Notes under the pieces: model-generated | The model's database searches: none | The model's input: only the letters and a program-made list of their open reading frames with translations | Told to the model about the DNA's origin: nothing | Assembly: GCF_003943935.1 (NCBI RefSeq) | Contig: NZ_RJOB01000009.1 | Coordinates: 906 to 64,905, forward strand | From: Streptococcus mitis | Lineage (GTDB): Bacteria > Bacillota > Bacilli > Lactobacillales > Streptococcaceae | Length of the DNA stretch: 64,000 bases | Reading direction: 5' to 3' | Position numbers and translations under genes: made by a program | Shown here: positions 29,290 to 38,010 of the stretch, piece after piece | Layout of the letters: the number at the start of each line of letters is the position of its first letter | Position numbering within the stretch: the first letter of the stretch is position 1

Positions 29290-30348
29290 CTAATCTGCTT
29301 GGTAAATGGCATCAATAGCCACTTTTGCTGCTTCATAATTACCTAGATAATCCTCTGCTAGATAAACTAGTGGAATGGTGGTTAAATATCGCTCTCTCAT
29401 CTGGTCCAAATGCTGGGAAAAACTTTGACGAATATGGTCTTCTGCCATGGTCATATCTCTAAATCCGTCATTGACATAGGAGCCGATAGGCTGCACAAAT
29501 AGAATCAAGTCCCATTTCTCCTTAGCCAAGATCGAGGCAAAGAGATTGTCAAATGTTTCTCCTGATAAGTCCTCTTGATCCTCAGTCTCCATATAATAAT
29601 CATAGTAGCCCTTGGTTACTAAGGAGTTGGTATCTGCTATCACCAGTCCCCTATTGGCATTACTGTCAATTAACTTAGAGGTCTGGTCATACTGTCCCAA
29701 CAGGAGGTAATAGTAATCCTTTGGAGTCAATTCATCATCGCGAACGTTATTTTTAATCTGATACTCACGTGCGTATTCCAGACTAACGGGCGCATCGTAA
29801 TACCTTGCCAAATCCTTGGCCAGAGTGGTCTTCCCATTACTGGCACTTCCCATAATCAACACTTTCTTGGTAAACTGACGACGGAAAGGTTGAGCGATGT
29901 ACTTCCAATATTTGCTTGGATTTTCTCGAATCATAGTTGCTGAAATACCAAACTTTCTTCCTTGCAGAACGGTCTCAAAGCCACGATTAGATAATTCTTG
30001 CTGGTAGTCTGCTTCTCCTACAAAGAAGATTAGTTCTTGCTGCTTTTCATTATAGGAAATCTCTGATAGCATCTGATCCAACCACTCCTGCCAGCCCATA
30101 GGATAACGAGGAAGGTTGGTTTCATCTAACTTACAAACTGAGGTCAACTCGTCATCACGAAAAGCCTCTCGGATATAGCGAAATCTTTTTTGAAGCGTTA
30201 AGCCTACCTGTTCCCCTCTGTCTCCCTCATAGCCTGAAACGACAACCCAGACCTGGTCACACTGCCGCTTCGCTCGCTGAATCAGATCGATATGTCCTTG
30301 ATGAAGCGGAGCAAAGGTTCCAAATACCACTGCTGTTTTCTTTTTCAT
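29290..30348 (-). CDS. nadR: NadR: NMN adenylyltransferase / ribosylnicotinamide kinase
   Basis: 352 residues. The N-terminal nucleotidyltransferase has FGTFAPLHQGHIDLI (HxGH) and ISATMIRENP; the C-terminal kinase has Walker A GSASNGKTTLAKDLA. It lacks the DNA-binding domain of enterobacterial NadR, leaving regulation to the Nudix regulator in the same operon. Converts nicotinamide riboside to NMN and then NAD. Confidence 0.94.
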   Translation of the reverse strand: MKKKTAVVFGTFAPLHQGHIDLIQRAKRQCDQVWVVVSGYEGDRGEQVGLTLQKRFRYIREAFRDDELTSVCKLDETNLPRYPMGWQEWLDQMLSEISYNEKQQELIFFVGEADYQQELSNRGFETVLQGRKFGISATMIRENPSKYWKYIAQPFRRQFTKKVLIMGSASNGKTTLAKDLARYYDAPVSLEYAREYQIKNNVRDDELTPKDYYYLLLGQYDQTSKLIDSNANRGLVIADTNSLVTKGYYDYYMETEDQEDLSGETFDNLFASILAKEKWDLILFVQPIGSYVNDGFRDMTMAEDHIRQSFSQHLDQMRERYLTTIPLVYLAEDYLGNYEAAKVAIDAIYQAD

Positions 30349-30372
30349 AAACGCATTACCTTTTTATAATTT

Positions 30373-30426
30373 TAGATATTTTCATTATCTATGTTTTTAT
30401 TATAAACTATATTTTTGTTTTGTAAA
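30373..30426 (-). promoter_or_regulatory. nadR-pnuC-nrtR promoter and candidate operator
   Basis: Minus strand: TTTACA (30426-30421), 16-bp spacer, TATAAT (30404-30399). An inverted repeat TAGATA-N7-TATCTA (30373-30391) begins at about the transcription start, a position suited to repression, possibly by the operon's own NrtR-like protein. Confidence 0.6.
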
Positions 30427-30457
30427 TAGTTTTTTATTGTTTTTTATAAAAAAGTAG

Positions 30458-30491
30458 CAAAAAAGAGAATCAAGATTTCTCCTGATTCTCC
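30458..30491 (-). terminator. Terminator of ctsR-clpC
   Basis: Stem GAGAATCA/TGATTCTC with a UUUUUU tail on the minus strand, starting 4 bp after the clpC stop. Confidence 0.85.
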
Positions 30492-30495
30492 ATTT

Positions 30496-32928
30496 TTATG
30501 CAATATCAAATTTTAACTGGCCTGCTTTAACACCAATCTTAAGTGTGCTACCTTCCACTAATTCTCCCTTGAGAAGAAGTTCTGCTAACTTATCTTCCAC
30601 TTCTGTTTGCAGGGTTCTGCGAAGTGGACGAGCTCCCATCTCTGGGTCATATCCTTGATTTGCCAACAATTTCAGTGCTGAAGCTTGCAATTTCAAGTCA
30701 ATACCTTTTTCAGCCAAACTTGCCACTAAAGGTTTGACCATAATCTTCACCACTTCCTTCATATGGTCGCTAGAAAGGCTATGGAAGACCACCTTTTCAT
30801 CAATACGGTTGATAAACTCAGGTCTATAAGCTTTTTTCAGCTCTTCAAACATGCGTTTTTCCATATTTTCCTGGTCAAAACGAATGTCCTTTGCCCCAAA
30901 ACCAACTGTCTTGTCATCACGAAGGGCTGTCGCACCAAGATTTGACGTCATGATGATAATGGTATTTGAAAAATCAACCTTGCGTCCCTTGCTATCGGTC
31001 AAGACACCATCATCTAGCACTTGCAAGAGAACATTAAAAATGTCCGGATGAGCCTTCTCGACCTCATCAAAGAGCAAAACAGAATAAGGTTTGTTACGGA
31101 CCTTCTCCGTCAATTCTCCACCTTCTTCATAACCCACATAACCAGGAGGCGCTCCATTGAGACGGCTGGCTGCAAATTTCTCCATATATTCACTCATATC
31201 AAAGCGGATAAGGGCTGATTCGTCATCAAAAAGAACTTCTGCCAAAGCCTTGGCTAATTCGGTCTTCCCGACACCTGTAGGCCCTAAGAACATAAAGGAA
31301 CCAATCGGACGCTTATGACTGCGAATCCCTGACTGGTTGCGGCGAATGGCACGGCTAATGCTTGAAACAGCTTGATCTTGCCCGATAACACGTTTGTGCA
31401 ATTCAGCTTCCAGATTCAGGTATTTCTTGGCATCCGTTTGAGTCAGTTTTTGGACTGGGATACCTGACAAGCGACTCAAGGTAGTCAAAATATCAGACTC
31501 TGTCACCAAATCTTTATAGACTGGGACTTCCTCTTCTTTTGCGATTAGCTGGGCTGCTTGTTTCCACTTGCCATCCACCAAAGCCTTGTCAGCTGGACTT
31601 AAGCCAGAATCGTCTGCTTTTACATGCTTAGCCTTATTTTGCACTGTTGCTGCTGCTTCGTCCAAGAGATCGATAGCAGAGTCTGGCAAGTGACGACTAG
31701 TCAAATAACGATGAGCCATCTTGACGGCTGTTTCAACCGCTTCATCTGTGATTTGCACACGGTGATGCTTCTCATAGGTCACTTTCAAACCTTGCAAAAT
31801 GGTCATGCTGTCTGCAACACTTGGCTCTTCAATCGTCACTTTGGCGAAACGACGAGAAAGGGCCGCATCTTTTTCGATGTGTTTTTGATATTCTTCCTGA
31901 GTGGTGGCACCAACCGTTCTCAAAGTTCCACGCGCCAAGGCTGGTTTCAAGATATTGGCCGCATCTAGAGTTGAGTCAATCCCGCTCCCAGAACCCATGA
32001 TGGTATGGAGTTCATCGATAAAGAGGATGACTTGGCCATCTTCTTCAATATCCTTGATGATATTATTCATGCGCTCTTCGAAGTCACCACGGAAGCGTGT
32101 CCCTGCAACGACATTCATCAAATCAAGCTCTAACACGCGCATCTTAGCCATTTCCGCAGGTACATCACCACTAGCAATACGCTGAGCAAGCCCAAGCGCC
32201 AAGGCTGTTTTCCCGACACCAGCATCCCCAACCAAGACAGGATTGTTCTTGGTCTTTCGACTCAAGATTTGAATCATACGTAAGATTTCCTTGTCCCGAC
32301 CAATGACTGGTTCTAACTTACCAGAACGCGCTTGCTCTGTCAAATCATGCGTATAGTCCTCGAGACCACCACTAGGAGTCTGGGGCATGCCCATCATGTT
32401 AGCCATAGAATTTTGCTTATCAGCTACTGTACGATGGCGTTGGCGTAAAGCCTTGAGATCTTCACGAGTCCAGCCTGCACGTTCTTCTAGATTTCGACGT
32501 AAGGCAGCAATCTTGACCTGATCTTTCTTGTCTTCATAAGAAAAACCAGCCCTCTCCAAGATACGAGTTGCCAAGGCATTGCCATCATGCAAAATCGCAT
32601 AAAGGACGTGCTCCGTCCCTAGCACCTTAGCATGGACCACTGACGCTACATACTCTGCTTCATCAAAAAGAACCTGCAAACGATGGGAGAACGGCAATTC
32701 CGTAAAGGTTTCATCCTGGCTATAGTCCGTTTCAGTCAGTTCCAAAGCGACCTCTTCTAAACGGTCCATCTCATATGGATAATCATTTAAAGTTGCCCCT
32801 GCCACACTATAACTGTGATTGGACATGGCAATCAACAAGTGCCAAGACTCTAGATAACGAGCTCCAAAATGGCCAGCAACCATGTAGGCACTTTCGATAC
32901 ATTCATTCAATGCTTTTGAATAGTTCAT
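30496..32928 (-). CDS. clpC: ATP-dependent Clp protease ATPase subunit ClpC
   Basis: 810 residues. N-terminal Clp repeat domain (about 1-145), AAA-1 with Walker A GDAGVGKTAL and LFIDELHTIMGSG, a short middle domain, and AAA-2 with GPTGVGKTELAKAL and LLFDEVEKAHPDIFN. It unfolds substrates for ClpP. The second gene after ctsR (1-bp gap), under CtsR heat-shock control. Confidence 0.97.
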   Translation of the reverse strand: MNYSKALNECIESAYMVAGHFGARYLESWHLLIAMSNHSYSVAGATLNDYPYEMDRLEEVALELTETDYSQDETFTELPFSHRLQVLFDEAEYVASVVHAKVLGTEHVLYAILHDGNALATRILERAGFSYEDKKDQVKIAALRRNLEERAGWTREDLKALRQRHRTVADKQNSMANMMGMPQTPSGGLEDYTHDLTEQARSGKLEPVIGRDKEILRMIQILSRKTKNNPVLVGDAGVGKTALALGLAQRIASGDVPAEMAKMRVLELDLMNVVAGTRFRGDFEERMNNIIKDIEEDGQVILFIDELHTIMGSGSGIDSTLDAANILKPALARGTLRTVGATTQEEYQKHIEKDAALSRRFAKVTIEEPSVADSMTILQGLKVTYEKHHRVQITDEAVETAVKMAHRYLTSRHLPDSAIDLLDEAAATVQNKAKHVKADDSGLSPADKALVDGKWKQAAQLIAKEEEVPVYKDLVTESDILTTLSRLSGIPVQKLTQTDAKKYLNLEAELHKRVIGQDQAVSSISRAIRRNQSGIRSHKRPIGSFMFLGPTGVGKTELAKALAEVLFDDESALIRFDMSEYMEKFAASRLNGAPPGYVGYEEGGELTEKVRNKPYSVLLFDEVEKAHPDIFNVLLQVLDDGVLTDSKGRKVDFSNTIIIMTSNLGATALRDDKTVGFGAKDIRFDQENMEKRMFEELKKAYRPEFINRIDEKVVFHSLSSDHMKEVVKIMVKPLVASLAEKGIDLKLQASALKLLANQGYDPEMGARPLRRTLQTEVEDKLAELLLKGELVEGSTLKIGVKAGQLKFDIA

Positions 32929-32929
32929 C

Positions 32930-33388
32930 TTACTTCCCTTTTCTATCTACCTCTTGTATGACCTGTCGTAGCATATTAGCTCGAAGGACTGGAGCTTCTT
33001 CTCCTAGGACACGATCCAAAGCTACTGCCATCAACAAATTCATCTCCTGCTTAGTCATCAATTCCTGCTCAACCAAAAGCTGCAGAATATCTTCATAAAT
33101 TTCTTGACTAACCCGCTCGCCAATCGAATAAAGCAGTTCTCGGAGCATTTCATGATGACTAGAAAACTCAATCCGTCCTATACGAATGTAGCCTCCTCCT
33201 CCACGCTTACTTTCAACCAAGTAGCCTCTACTTTCCGTAAAGCGTGTCTTGATTACATAGTTGATCTGACTAGGAACAACCTGAAAGGTATCTGCCAACT
33301 GACTTCGTTGCAACTCCACAATGCCAGACTGATCTAAAATCGCCTTGATGTAGGCCTCAATATGATCCGATGTATTTTTAAATCTCAT
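32930..33388 (-). CDS. ctsR: Class III heat-shock repressor CtsR
   Basis: 152 residues. N-terminal winged helix (RSQLADTFQVVPSQINYVIKTRF) with the glycine-rich temperature-sensing wing RGGGGYIRIGRI, and a C-terminal dimerisation part. It represses clp genes by binding heptad repeats such as those at 33414-33430. No mcsA or mcsB follows, as usual in streptococci. Confidence 0.97.
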   Translation of the reverse strand: MRFKNTSDHIEAYIKAILDQSGIVELQRSQLADTFQVVPSQINYVIKTRFTESRGYLVESKRGGGGYIRIGRIEFSSHHEMLRELLYSIGERVSQEIYEDILQLLVEQELMTKQEMNLLMAVALDRVLGEEAPVLRANMLRQVIQEVDRKGK

Positions 33389-33413
33389 TACAAACCCACC
33401 TCTCTCTTTAAAC

Positions 33414-33458
33414 CTTGACTATCTTTGACTATTATACCGAAATTTTCTCATTTTTAAA
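33414..33458 (-). promoter_or_regulatory. ctsR promoter with CtsR operator
   Basis: Minus strand: TTTAAA (33458-33453), 16-bp spacer, TATAAT (33436-33431), immediately followed by AGTCAAAGATAGTCAAG (33430-33414), the CtsR tandem heptad with 3-bp spacer. Confidence 0.88.
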
Positions 33459-33505
33459 AGAAAAAGGGCGCTGGTAAAGGATAATCTTCACCAACTCCCT
33501 ATTTT
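33457..33505 (-). terminator. Terminator of the thiamine-precursor ABC operon
   Basis: Stem AGGGAGTTGGTGAAG against CTTTACCAGCGCCCT (two mismatches) with a U-rich tail, just after the ATP-binding gene's stop. Confidence 0.75.
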
Positions 33506-33506
33506 T

Positions 33507-34235
33507 CTACTTATCTAAGCCTAATTCTGCCAAGATTTGACGTTTGTAGGCAATCTTTTGAACTTCCTTGTCCTCACTTTCAGACCAATCTAGTTTAATT
33601 TCTGAAACAATCCGCCCAGGGCGATTTTTCAAGATATAAATGCGGTCGCTGAGATTAAGAGCTTCCTCGATACTATGCGTAATGATCAAGGTCGTTAGCT
33701 GCAACTGCTTGTGAATCTCAAGATACCAAGCGTGGAGTTCCATCTTGGTCATCTCATCTAAGGCGCTAAAGGCCTCATCTAAGAGAAATAGCTTGTGCCC
33801 GAAAAGGTAGGTCCGGAGTAAAGCTACACGCTGGCGCATCCCACCACTGAGTTCATGAGGGTATTTATCTCTTACAGCTGTCAACTGGAAGGTCGCAAGA
33901 ATTTCATCCGCTCGGGAAATAGCTTCTGCCTTATCCACTTTTTGAATCAAGAGAGGCAGAATGATATTACCAAGCACCGTCTTGTGTTCCAAGAGTAAAT
34001 CCTTTTGCAACATATAACTCACGCGCCCCTTGGGATTTTCTTCACCATCAAGAACGATTCGCCCTGACTGGACTTCTAAAATTCCAGCGATCAGATTAAA
34101 GAGGGTGGTCTTTCCTACACCACTTGGGCCCAGAATAGAAACCACTTCACCTGAAGTGACTTTCAGATTGATATCCTCTAAAATCCTATCCTCGCCATAA
34201 GCATAACTGACGTGTTCTAGTCTAATTTCTGTCAT
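33507..34235 (-). CDS. ABC transporter ATP-binding protein, ThiZ-like
   Basis: 242 residues: Walker A LGPSGVGKTTLFN, signature LSGGMRQRVALLRT, Walker B LFLLDEAFSALDE, switch His in IITHS. It belongs to the nitrate/taurine/pyrimidine-type importer ATPases. Start codon overlaps the stop of the binding-protein gene by one base. The TPP riboswitch upstream of the operon points to thiamine precursor (HMP) uptake. Confidence 0.88.
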   Translation of the reverse strand: MTEIRLEHVSYAYGEDRILEDINLKVTSGEVVSILGPSGVGKTTLFNLIAGILEVQSGRIVLDGEENPKGRVSYMLQKDLLLEHKTVLGNIILPLLIQKVDKAEAISRADEILATFQLTAVRDKYPHELSGGMRQRVALLRTYLFGHKLFLLDEAFSALDEMTKMELHAWYLEIHKQLQLTTLIITHSIEEALNLSDRIYILKNRPGRIVSEIKLDWSESEDKEVQKIAYKRQILAELGLDK

Positions 34236-35242
34236 TATTTCACAAATTCGTTGGTGAAGCCTTTGTCTGTCAAGTCTTCTTTAAGGATACCATTTTCTTT
34301 ATCCCATTTGTAGAAGGCATTCCAGCGAGCTGCGTCAAATTGACCCCATTTTTCCTTGTCGCTTGCGTATTCTTTTGACAAGTATTTTTGAGATTCGATG
34401 ACAAAGTCACGTTTTTCTTGAAGTTCAGGTGCATTCTTGATGAGGATATCTGCAGCTTCTTCTGGGTGTTCCATAGCGTATTGGTAGCCTTTTTTGATGG
34501 CTTGGATGACTTTGCGAGCTTCTTCTTTGTTATCTTTCAAATAGTCGTTGTTTGCGATGATAACTGGTGAGTAGTAGTCAAACTCCTTGACGTAGTCTTT
34601 CAAATACATGAAGTTAGCATCTACACCTTGAGATTTAGCAAGGATTCCATCCCAACCGTAGTAGATCCATGCAGTATCAAAGACCCCATTGGCAATCGGT
34701 GTGATTGAGTTTGAGTCGTTGTTTGGTACTTTTTCAACCTTTTCAAAGTCTCCACCTTGTGATTCTACTAAGGTTTTCAACATAGCAAGTTCAGTTGGGT
34801 CATTCCAAGTTCCGTATTTCTTACCAACCAAGTCCTTCGGACTGCTTACATTGTCAGATTTACGAGAGATGATTCCTGATGTATTGTGTTCTACGATAGC
34901 TGCAACAGCAGTGATTCCTGCCCCTTTTTCCAATTTTTTAGCCATGTAGTCTTGGAAATACACTGCAAATGGTGCCTTACCATTGATAACCAAGTCAGAA
35001 GAACTTTCTTCTGGTGGCAATTTCAAGTCAACATCCACTCCAGCTTCTTTGAAATAGCCTTTTTCCTTGGCAACATAAAGCCCTGTGTGGTTGGTATTTG
35101 GTGTCCAGTCTAGGATAAAGTCAATTTTCTTGAGTTCTGCTTCTTTGTTGTCCTTAGAAGCAGTTCCTTGACCACAAGCTACAAGCACAACAGCTACAAG
35201 AGCTGTCACAAGCGTTAAAAACACTTTCCATGTTTTTTTCAT
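34235..35242 (-). CDS. NMT1/THI5-like substrate-binding lipoprotein, ThiY-like
   Basis: 335 residues from ATG 35242 (RBS GAGGAA 7 nt upstream); the longer frame back to 35314 runs into the permease gene. Lipobox VVLVAC. The mature part opens with FILDWTPNTNHTGLYVAKEKGYF, the hallmark of NMT1/THI5 pyrimidine-precursor binding proteins. It probably binds HMP, formylamino-HMP or a related pyrimidine and delivers it to the adjacent permease. Confidence 0.88.
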   Translation of the reverse strand: MKKTWKVFLTLVTALVAVVLVACGQGTASKDNKEAELKKIDFILDWTPNTNHTGLYVAKEKGYFKEAGVDVDLKLPPEESSSDLVINGKAPFAVYFQDYMAKKLEKGAGITAVAAIVEHNTSGIISRKSDNVSSPKDLVGKKYGTWNDPTELAMLKTLVESQGGDFEKVEKVPNNDSNSITPIANGVFDTAWIYYGWDGILAKSQGVDANFMYLKDYVKEFDYYSPVIIANNDYLKDNKEEARKVIQAIKKGYQYAMEHPEEAADILIKNAPELQEKRDFVIESQKYLSKEYASDKEKWGQFDAARWNAFYKWDKENGILKEDLTDKGFTNEFVK

Positions 35243-35279
35243 TTTGATTTCCTCTTTTCTTTTTTGAAACATTCTAATT

Positions 35280-36038
35280 TTACGAACGTTTCCATTTAAT
35301 AACATATTTTTCACTAACGTCGACCAATTTCATCCCCAAAAGGCTGATAATCGATACCAGAATAATAATAGCAAACATGGTATCATACTGAAACAGTTTC
35401 TTGGACTGAATCATGTAGACACCAAGACCCTCAAAGCCTCCCAACCACTCAGATACCACTGTTGTGATAAAGGCGTAGGAGACACTGACCCTCAGACCTG
35501 CATAAAAGTAAGGCAGGCTGACTGGAATTTTAAAATGCCACAGGATTTGCCAAGGCTTGGCCCGCATCAGACTAAACAAGGTCAGCATATCCTTGTCACA
35601 ATGCCTAAAACCGTCCAAAATGCTGACGATGATGGGAAAGGTTGTCGTTAAGATAATCAAGACAATCTTGGGTAAAATCCCATAACCGAGCCACAAGACC
35701 AGGATAGGGGCTATGGCAATGGTCGGAATGGTCTGAACAACCACCATCATAGGGTAAATCAGGTCATTGAGCCAAGTCAAACTATCCATGAGCACAGCCA
35801 TGAGACAGGCAATCAAGACTCCCAGAACCAGCCCCAGTAAAGCCACTCTCAAGGTCGCCCAACTATGGTGCCAGAGAAATTCTCTATCACGAACAAAGGC
35901 CTGGAGAATTTCAAGAGGTGTCGGCAGGATAAACTTAGGGAGAAGTTTAAGAAAACCTGCTAACTGCCAGATTGACAAGACTCCCAGAAAACCCAATAGA
36001 CTAATGTGTCGTCTCAGTATACTTTTCAAGTTTCTCAT
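35280..36038 (-). CDS. ABC transporter permease, ThiX-like
   Basis: 252 residues from ATG 36038 (an in-frame TTG at 36041 is possible), overlapping the upstream gene by 38 bp. Six membrane segments of the BPD_transp_1 type with the EAA-like loop FSLMRAKPWQILWHFKIPVSLPY. It pairs with the ThiY-like and ThiZ-like proteins. Confidence 0.88.
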   Translation of the reverse strand: MRNLKSILRRHISLLGFLGVLSIWQLAGFLKLLPKFILPTPLEILQAFVRDREFLWHHSWATLRVALLGLVLGVLIACLMAVLMDSLTWLNDLIYPMMVVVQTIPTIAIAPILVLWLGYGILPKIVLIILTTTFPIIVSILDGFRHCDKDMLTLFSLMRAKPWQILWHFKIPVSLPYFYAGLRVSVSYAFITTVVSEWLGGFEGLGVYMIQSKKLFQYDTMFAIIILVSIISLLGMKLVDVSEKYVIKWKRS

Positions 36039-36291
36039 CAATACTTAAAATCTCTCCTACATTTATTTTGACATTGGCAAAGACATTGTCTGCCTCCTGT
36101 CCTGCTACTTCCAACGCTTCTTTGAGAATGCGCATAAGCTCATCAAACTCCCCTTCCAAGACCGTTTCAAATGGTGTCACCACCATGGTCACTTCTTGAG
36201 CTTGCAGATAGGCAATGACCTGATCGATTACGTAAATCCGATCAATCCCCTGTGCTAGGGGTAAAACTTGCAAGGCGATGCTTGCTTTCAT
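36001..36291 (-). CDS. MTH1187/YkoF-type thiamine-binding protein (DUF77)
   Basis: 96 residues from ATG 36291 (RBS GAGGAGG); the upstream in-frame start at 36342 falls within the riboswitch terminator. A small ferredoxin-like protein (SIALQVLPLAQGIDRIYVIDQ, MVVTPFETVLEGEFDELM), a family that binds thiamine or HMP. First gene behind the TPP riboswitch; it may buffer the ligand in the cytoplasm. Confidence 0.85.
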   Translation of the reverse strand: MKASIALQVLPLAQGIDRIYVIDQVIAYLQAQEVTMVVTPFETVLEGEFDELMRILKEALEVAGQEADNVFANVKINVGEILSIDEKLEKYTETTH

Positions 36292-36320
36292 AAAAACCTC
36301 CTCTTCTCGTTTTCCTTTGA

Positions 36321-36355
36321 CAAAAAGAAAAACCTTTACCATATATGGAAAAGGT
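36321..36355 (-). terminator. Riboswitch-controlled attenuator
   Basis: Minus-strand hairpin ACCTTTTCCATATATGGTAA-AGGT followed by TTTTTCTTTTT, between the TPP aptamer and the first gene. It should form when TPP is bound. Confidence 0.85.
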
Positions 36356-36375
36356 GCAGAATAGACTAAGTATCG

Positions 36376-36450
<75 letters not shown>

Positions 36451-36511
36451 ATATATTATATGGACATATGATAGCGCAAAATAAAAAAAATGTCAAGGAA
36501 ACTGCTTACAG

Positions 36512-36539
36512 AAAAAGTAGGAAAAATTTCCTACTTTTT
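36512..36539. terminator. Bidirectional terminator after cbpD
   Basis: Stem AAAAAGTAGGAA/TTTCCTACTTTTT, starting directly after the cbpD stop; A-run and T-run on the two sides. Confidence 0.85.
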
Positions 36540-37655
36540 CTATACTCTCACACCATCACTATTTACTCTGTAGCCATCCACCGTTGTATTAACAGCTAAG
36601 GCACCTGAAGAGTAAGAATAATACCACTTACCAGAGACTTGATACCATCCTGTTTTCATTGCTCCTGAACCATCCAGATAATACCACACTCCATTTTCCT
36701 TTAACCAACCTGTCTGCATGTCACCAGATGATTTCAAATAATACCAACTAGAACCGTCTTTCAGCCATCCTGTTGATTTAGAACCATTTGATTTGAAATG
36801 ATACCAACTACCATTTATTTTCTTCCAACCAACAGTCAGAACATCATTGGAACTACCTTCTGTTTGATTCTGCGATGACGCAACCTCCTCTAACTGAATA
36901 TAACGACGACTTCCACTATAAGATATATAACTCAACCACTTGTACCCATCTTTTTCAAGTACCTGATCATAATGAACACTCTCACCTGGAGAATAATATG
37001 CAATTGAGGCTGCACTAGCTAAAGGTTGATTTTTAATAGCTGCCTTATTCTTAAAATAATGTGTTCCTCCTGTCGAAGACAACGGTTGACTATCGAATAC
37101 TTTGCCACTACTTACTACATTACCCCCATCCAAATCTTTAAAATGAATAAATCCTGTCATCGTATTGGCTTTTATAATTCGTTTATTATAGGATCCTGTA
37201 TAACCATAGTTGTATTCCTCAATTTCTATATTATCCCCCATTACATTTGAAACCCAGGCAACATGACCATATCCACCTGCAGTAGACCAAGCAATCGATC
37301 CAATCGTTGGTACACTATCTACACGATAACCTTCACGACGAGCACGATAGCCCCATTCATTCGCATTTCCATAAGCGCCTGTAATCTCAAAACCATTGAC
37401 ACTACTCAAGCGAAAGGCTGCAAATGAAGTACACTGACGAGAGTACATGCGCCACTTATCAATTTCCTGACTCCCATTTTTATAGTAAGCAGGATAATCA
37501 TCCCCACGCGCAATCGATCCATTTCCTCCAGAATAGGCATATACACTATCACTCGCTGCTAGCATCAATCCTACTACTAAAAAAGGAACAACCTTTTTAA
37601 CTGACTTTCTCAAAGAAAATCCTGTCTCTGTTACTTTGAATGGTAAAACTTTCAT
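36540..37655 (-). CDS. cbpD: CbpD-type choline-binding murein hydrolase (fratricin)
   Basis: 371 residues. Signal peptide to about residue 40, CHAP amidase/endopeptidase domain (about 45-175) with Cys75 in YSRQCTSF and His131 in GYGHVAW, one SH3b domain (about 196-257), and four choline-binding repeats of the GWxxxxGxWYYxxxxGxMxTGW type (about 276-356). Pneumococcal CbpD, as I recall, is about 448 residues with two SH3b domains, so this is the shorter form. It is released by competent cells to lyse neighbours. A near-consensus ComX box lies 50 bp upstream. Confidence 0.92.
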   Translation of the reverse strand: MKVLPFKVTETGFSLRKSVKKVVPFLVVGLMLAASDSVYAYSGGNGSIARGDDYPAYYKNGSQEIDKWRMYSRQCTSFAAFRLSSVNGFEITGAYGNANEWGYRARREGYRVDSVPTIGSIAWSTAGGYGHVAWVSNVMGDNIEIEEYNYGYTGSYNKRIIKANTMTGFIHFKDLDGGNVVSSGKVFDSQPLSSTGGTHYFKNKAAIKNQPLASAASIAYYSPGESVHYDQVLEKDGYKWLSYISYSGSRRYIQLEEVASSQNQTEGSSNDVLTVGWKKINGSWYHFKSNGSKSTGWLKDGSSWYYLKSSGDMQTGWLKENGVWYYLDGSGAMKTGWYQVSGKWYYSYSSGALAVNTTVDGYRVNSDGVRV

Positions 37656-37704
37656 TCTTCCTCCTTGAAAAATAATATAAATCGAAGATTACCTTCACTT
37701 AAAC

Positions 37705-37712
37705 TATTCGGA
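37705..37712 (-). promoter_or_regulatory. ComX cin-box of cbpD
   Basis: TCCGAATA on the minus strand, one mismatch from the consensus TACGAATA, preceded by a T-rich tract. Located 50 bp upstream of the cbpD start. Confidence 0.7.
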
Positions 37713-37722
37713 GAAAAAAGAA

Positions 37723-37745
37723 AAAGTGAGAAAATTTCTCACTTT
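37723..37745 (-). terminator. Terminator of veg (end of gdpP-dnaC operon)
   Basis: Stem AAAGTGAG/CTCACTTT with AAAATTT loop, and U-rich tail on the minus strand; it overlaps the veg stop codon. Confidence 0.75.
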
Positions 37746-38010
37746 AGTCAAGATAATGAATCAAATTCTTTTCTGTAAGGATATCTGAGTAAGTAAAGGA
37801 CTCAACATAAACATTAGCTTGTTTATCTCCTTCAACGTTCCCAAATTCCACGATAAATAGGGATGGATAAACTTCAATTAGCTTACCCAATCTATTTTTT
37901 TGGCGCTTACGCCCATTTTCCAAAGTCATTTCAATTACATGACCCTCATGCGCCTTGATTTCCTCTTTAATTTTTTTCATCTTAGCTACATCTGTAAATG
38001 CATCTGTCAT
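37744..38010 (-). CDS. veg: Veg family protein
   Basis: 88 residues (DVAKMKKIKEEIKAHEGHVIE, NRLGKLIEVYPSLFIVEF), a match to the Veg/DUF1021 family. In Bacillus Veg stimulates biofilm matrix expression by antagonising SinR; streptococci lack SinR, so its role here is open. Its start overlaps the dnaC stop by 4 bp. Confidence 0.88.
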   Translation of the reverse strand: MTDAFTDVAKMKKIKEEIKAHEGHVIEMTLENGRKRQKNRLGKLIEVYPSLFIVEFGNVEGDKQANVYVESFTYSDILTEKNLIHYLD

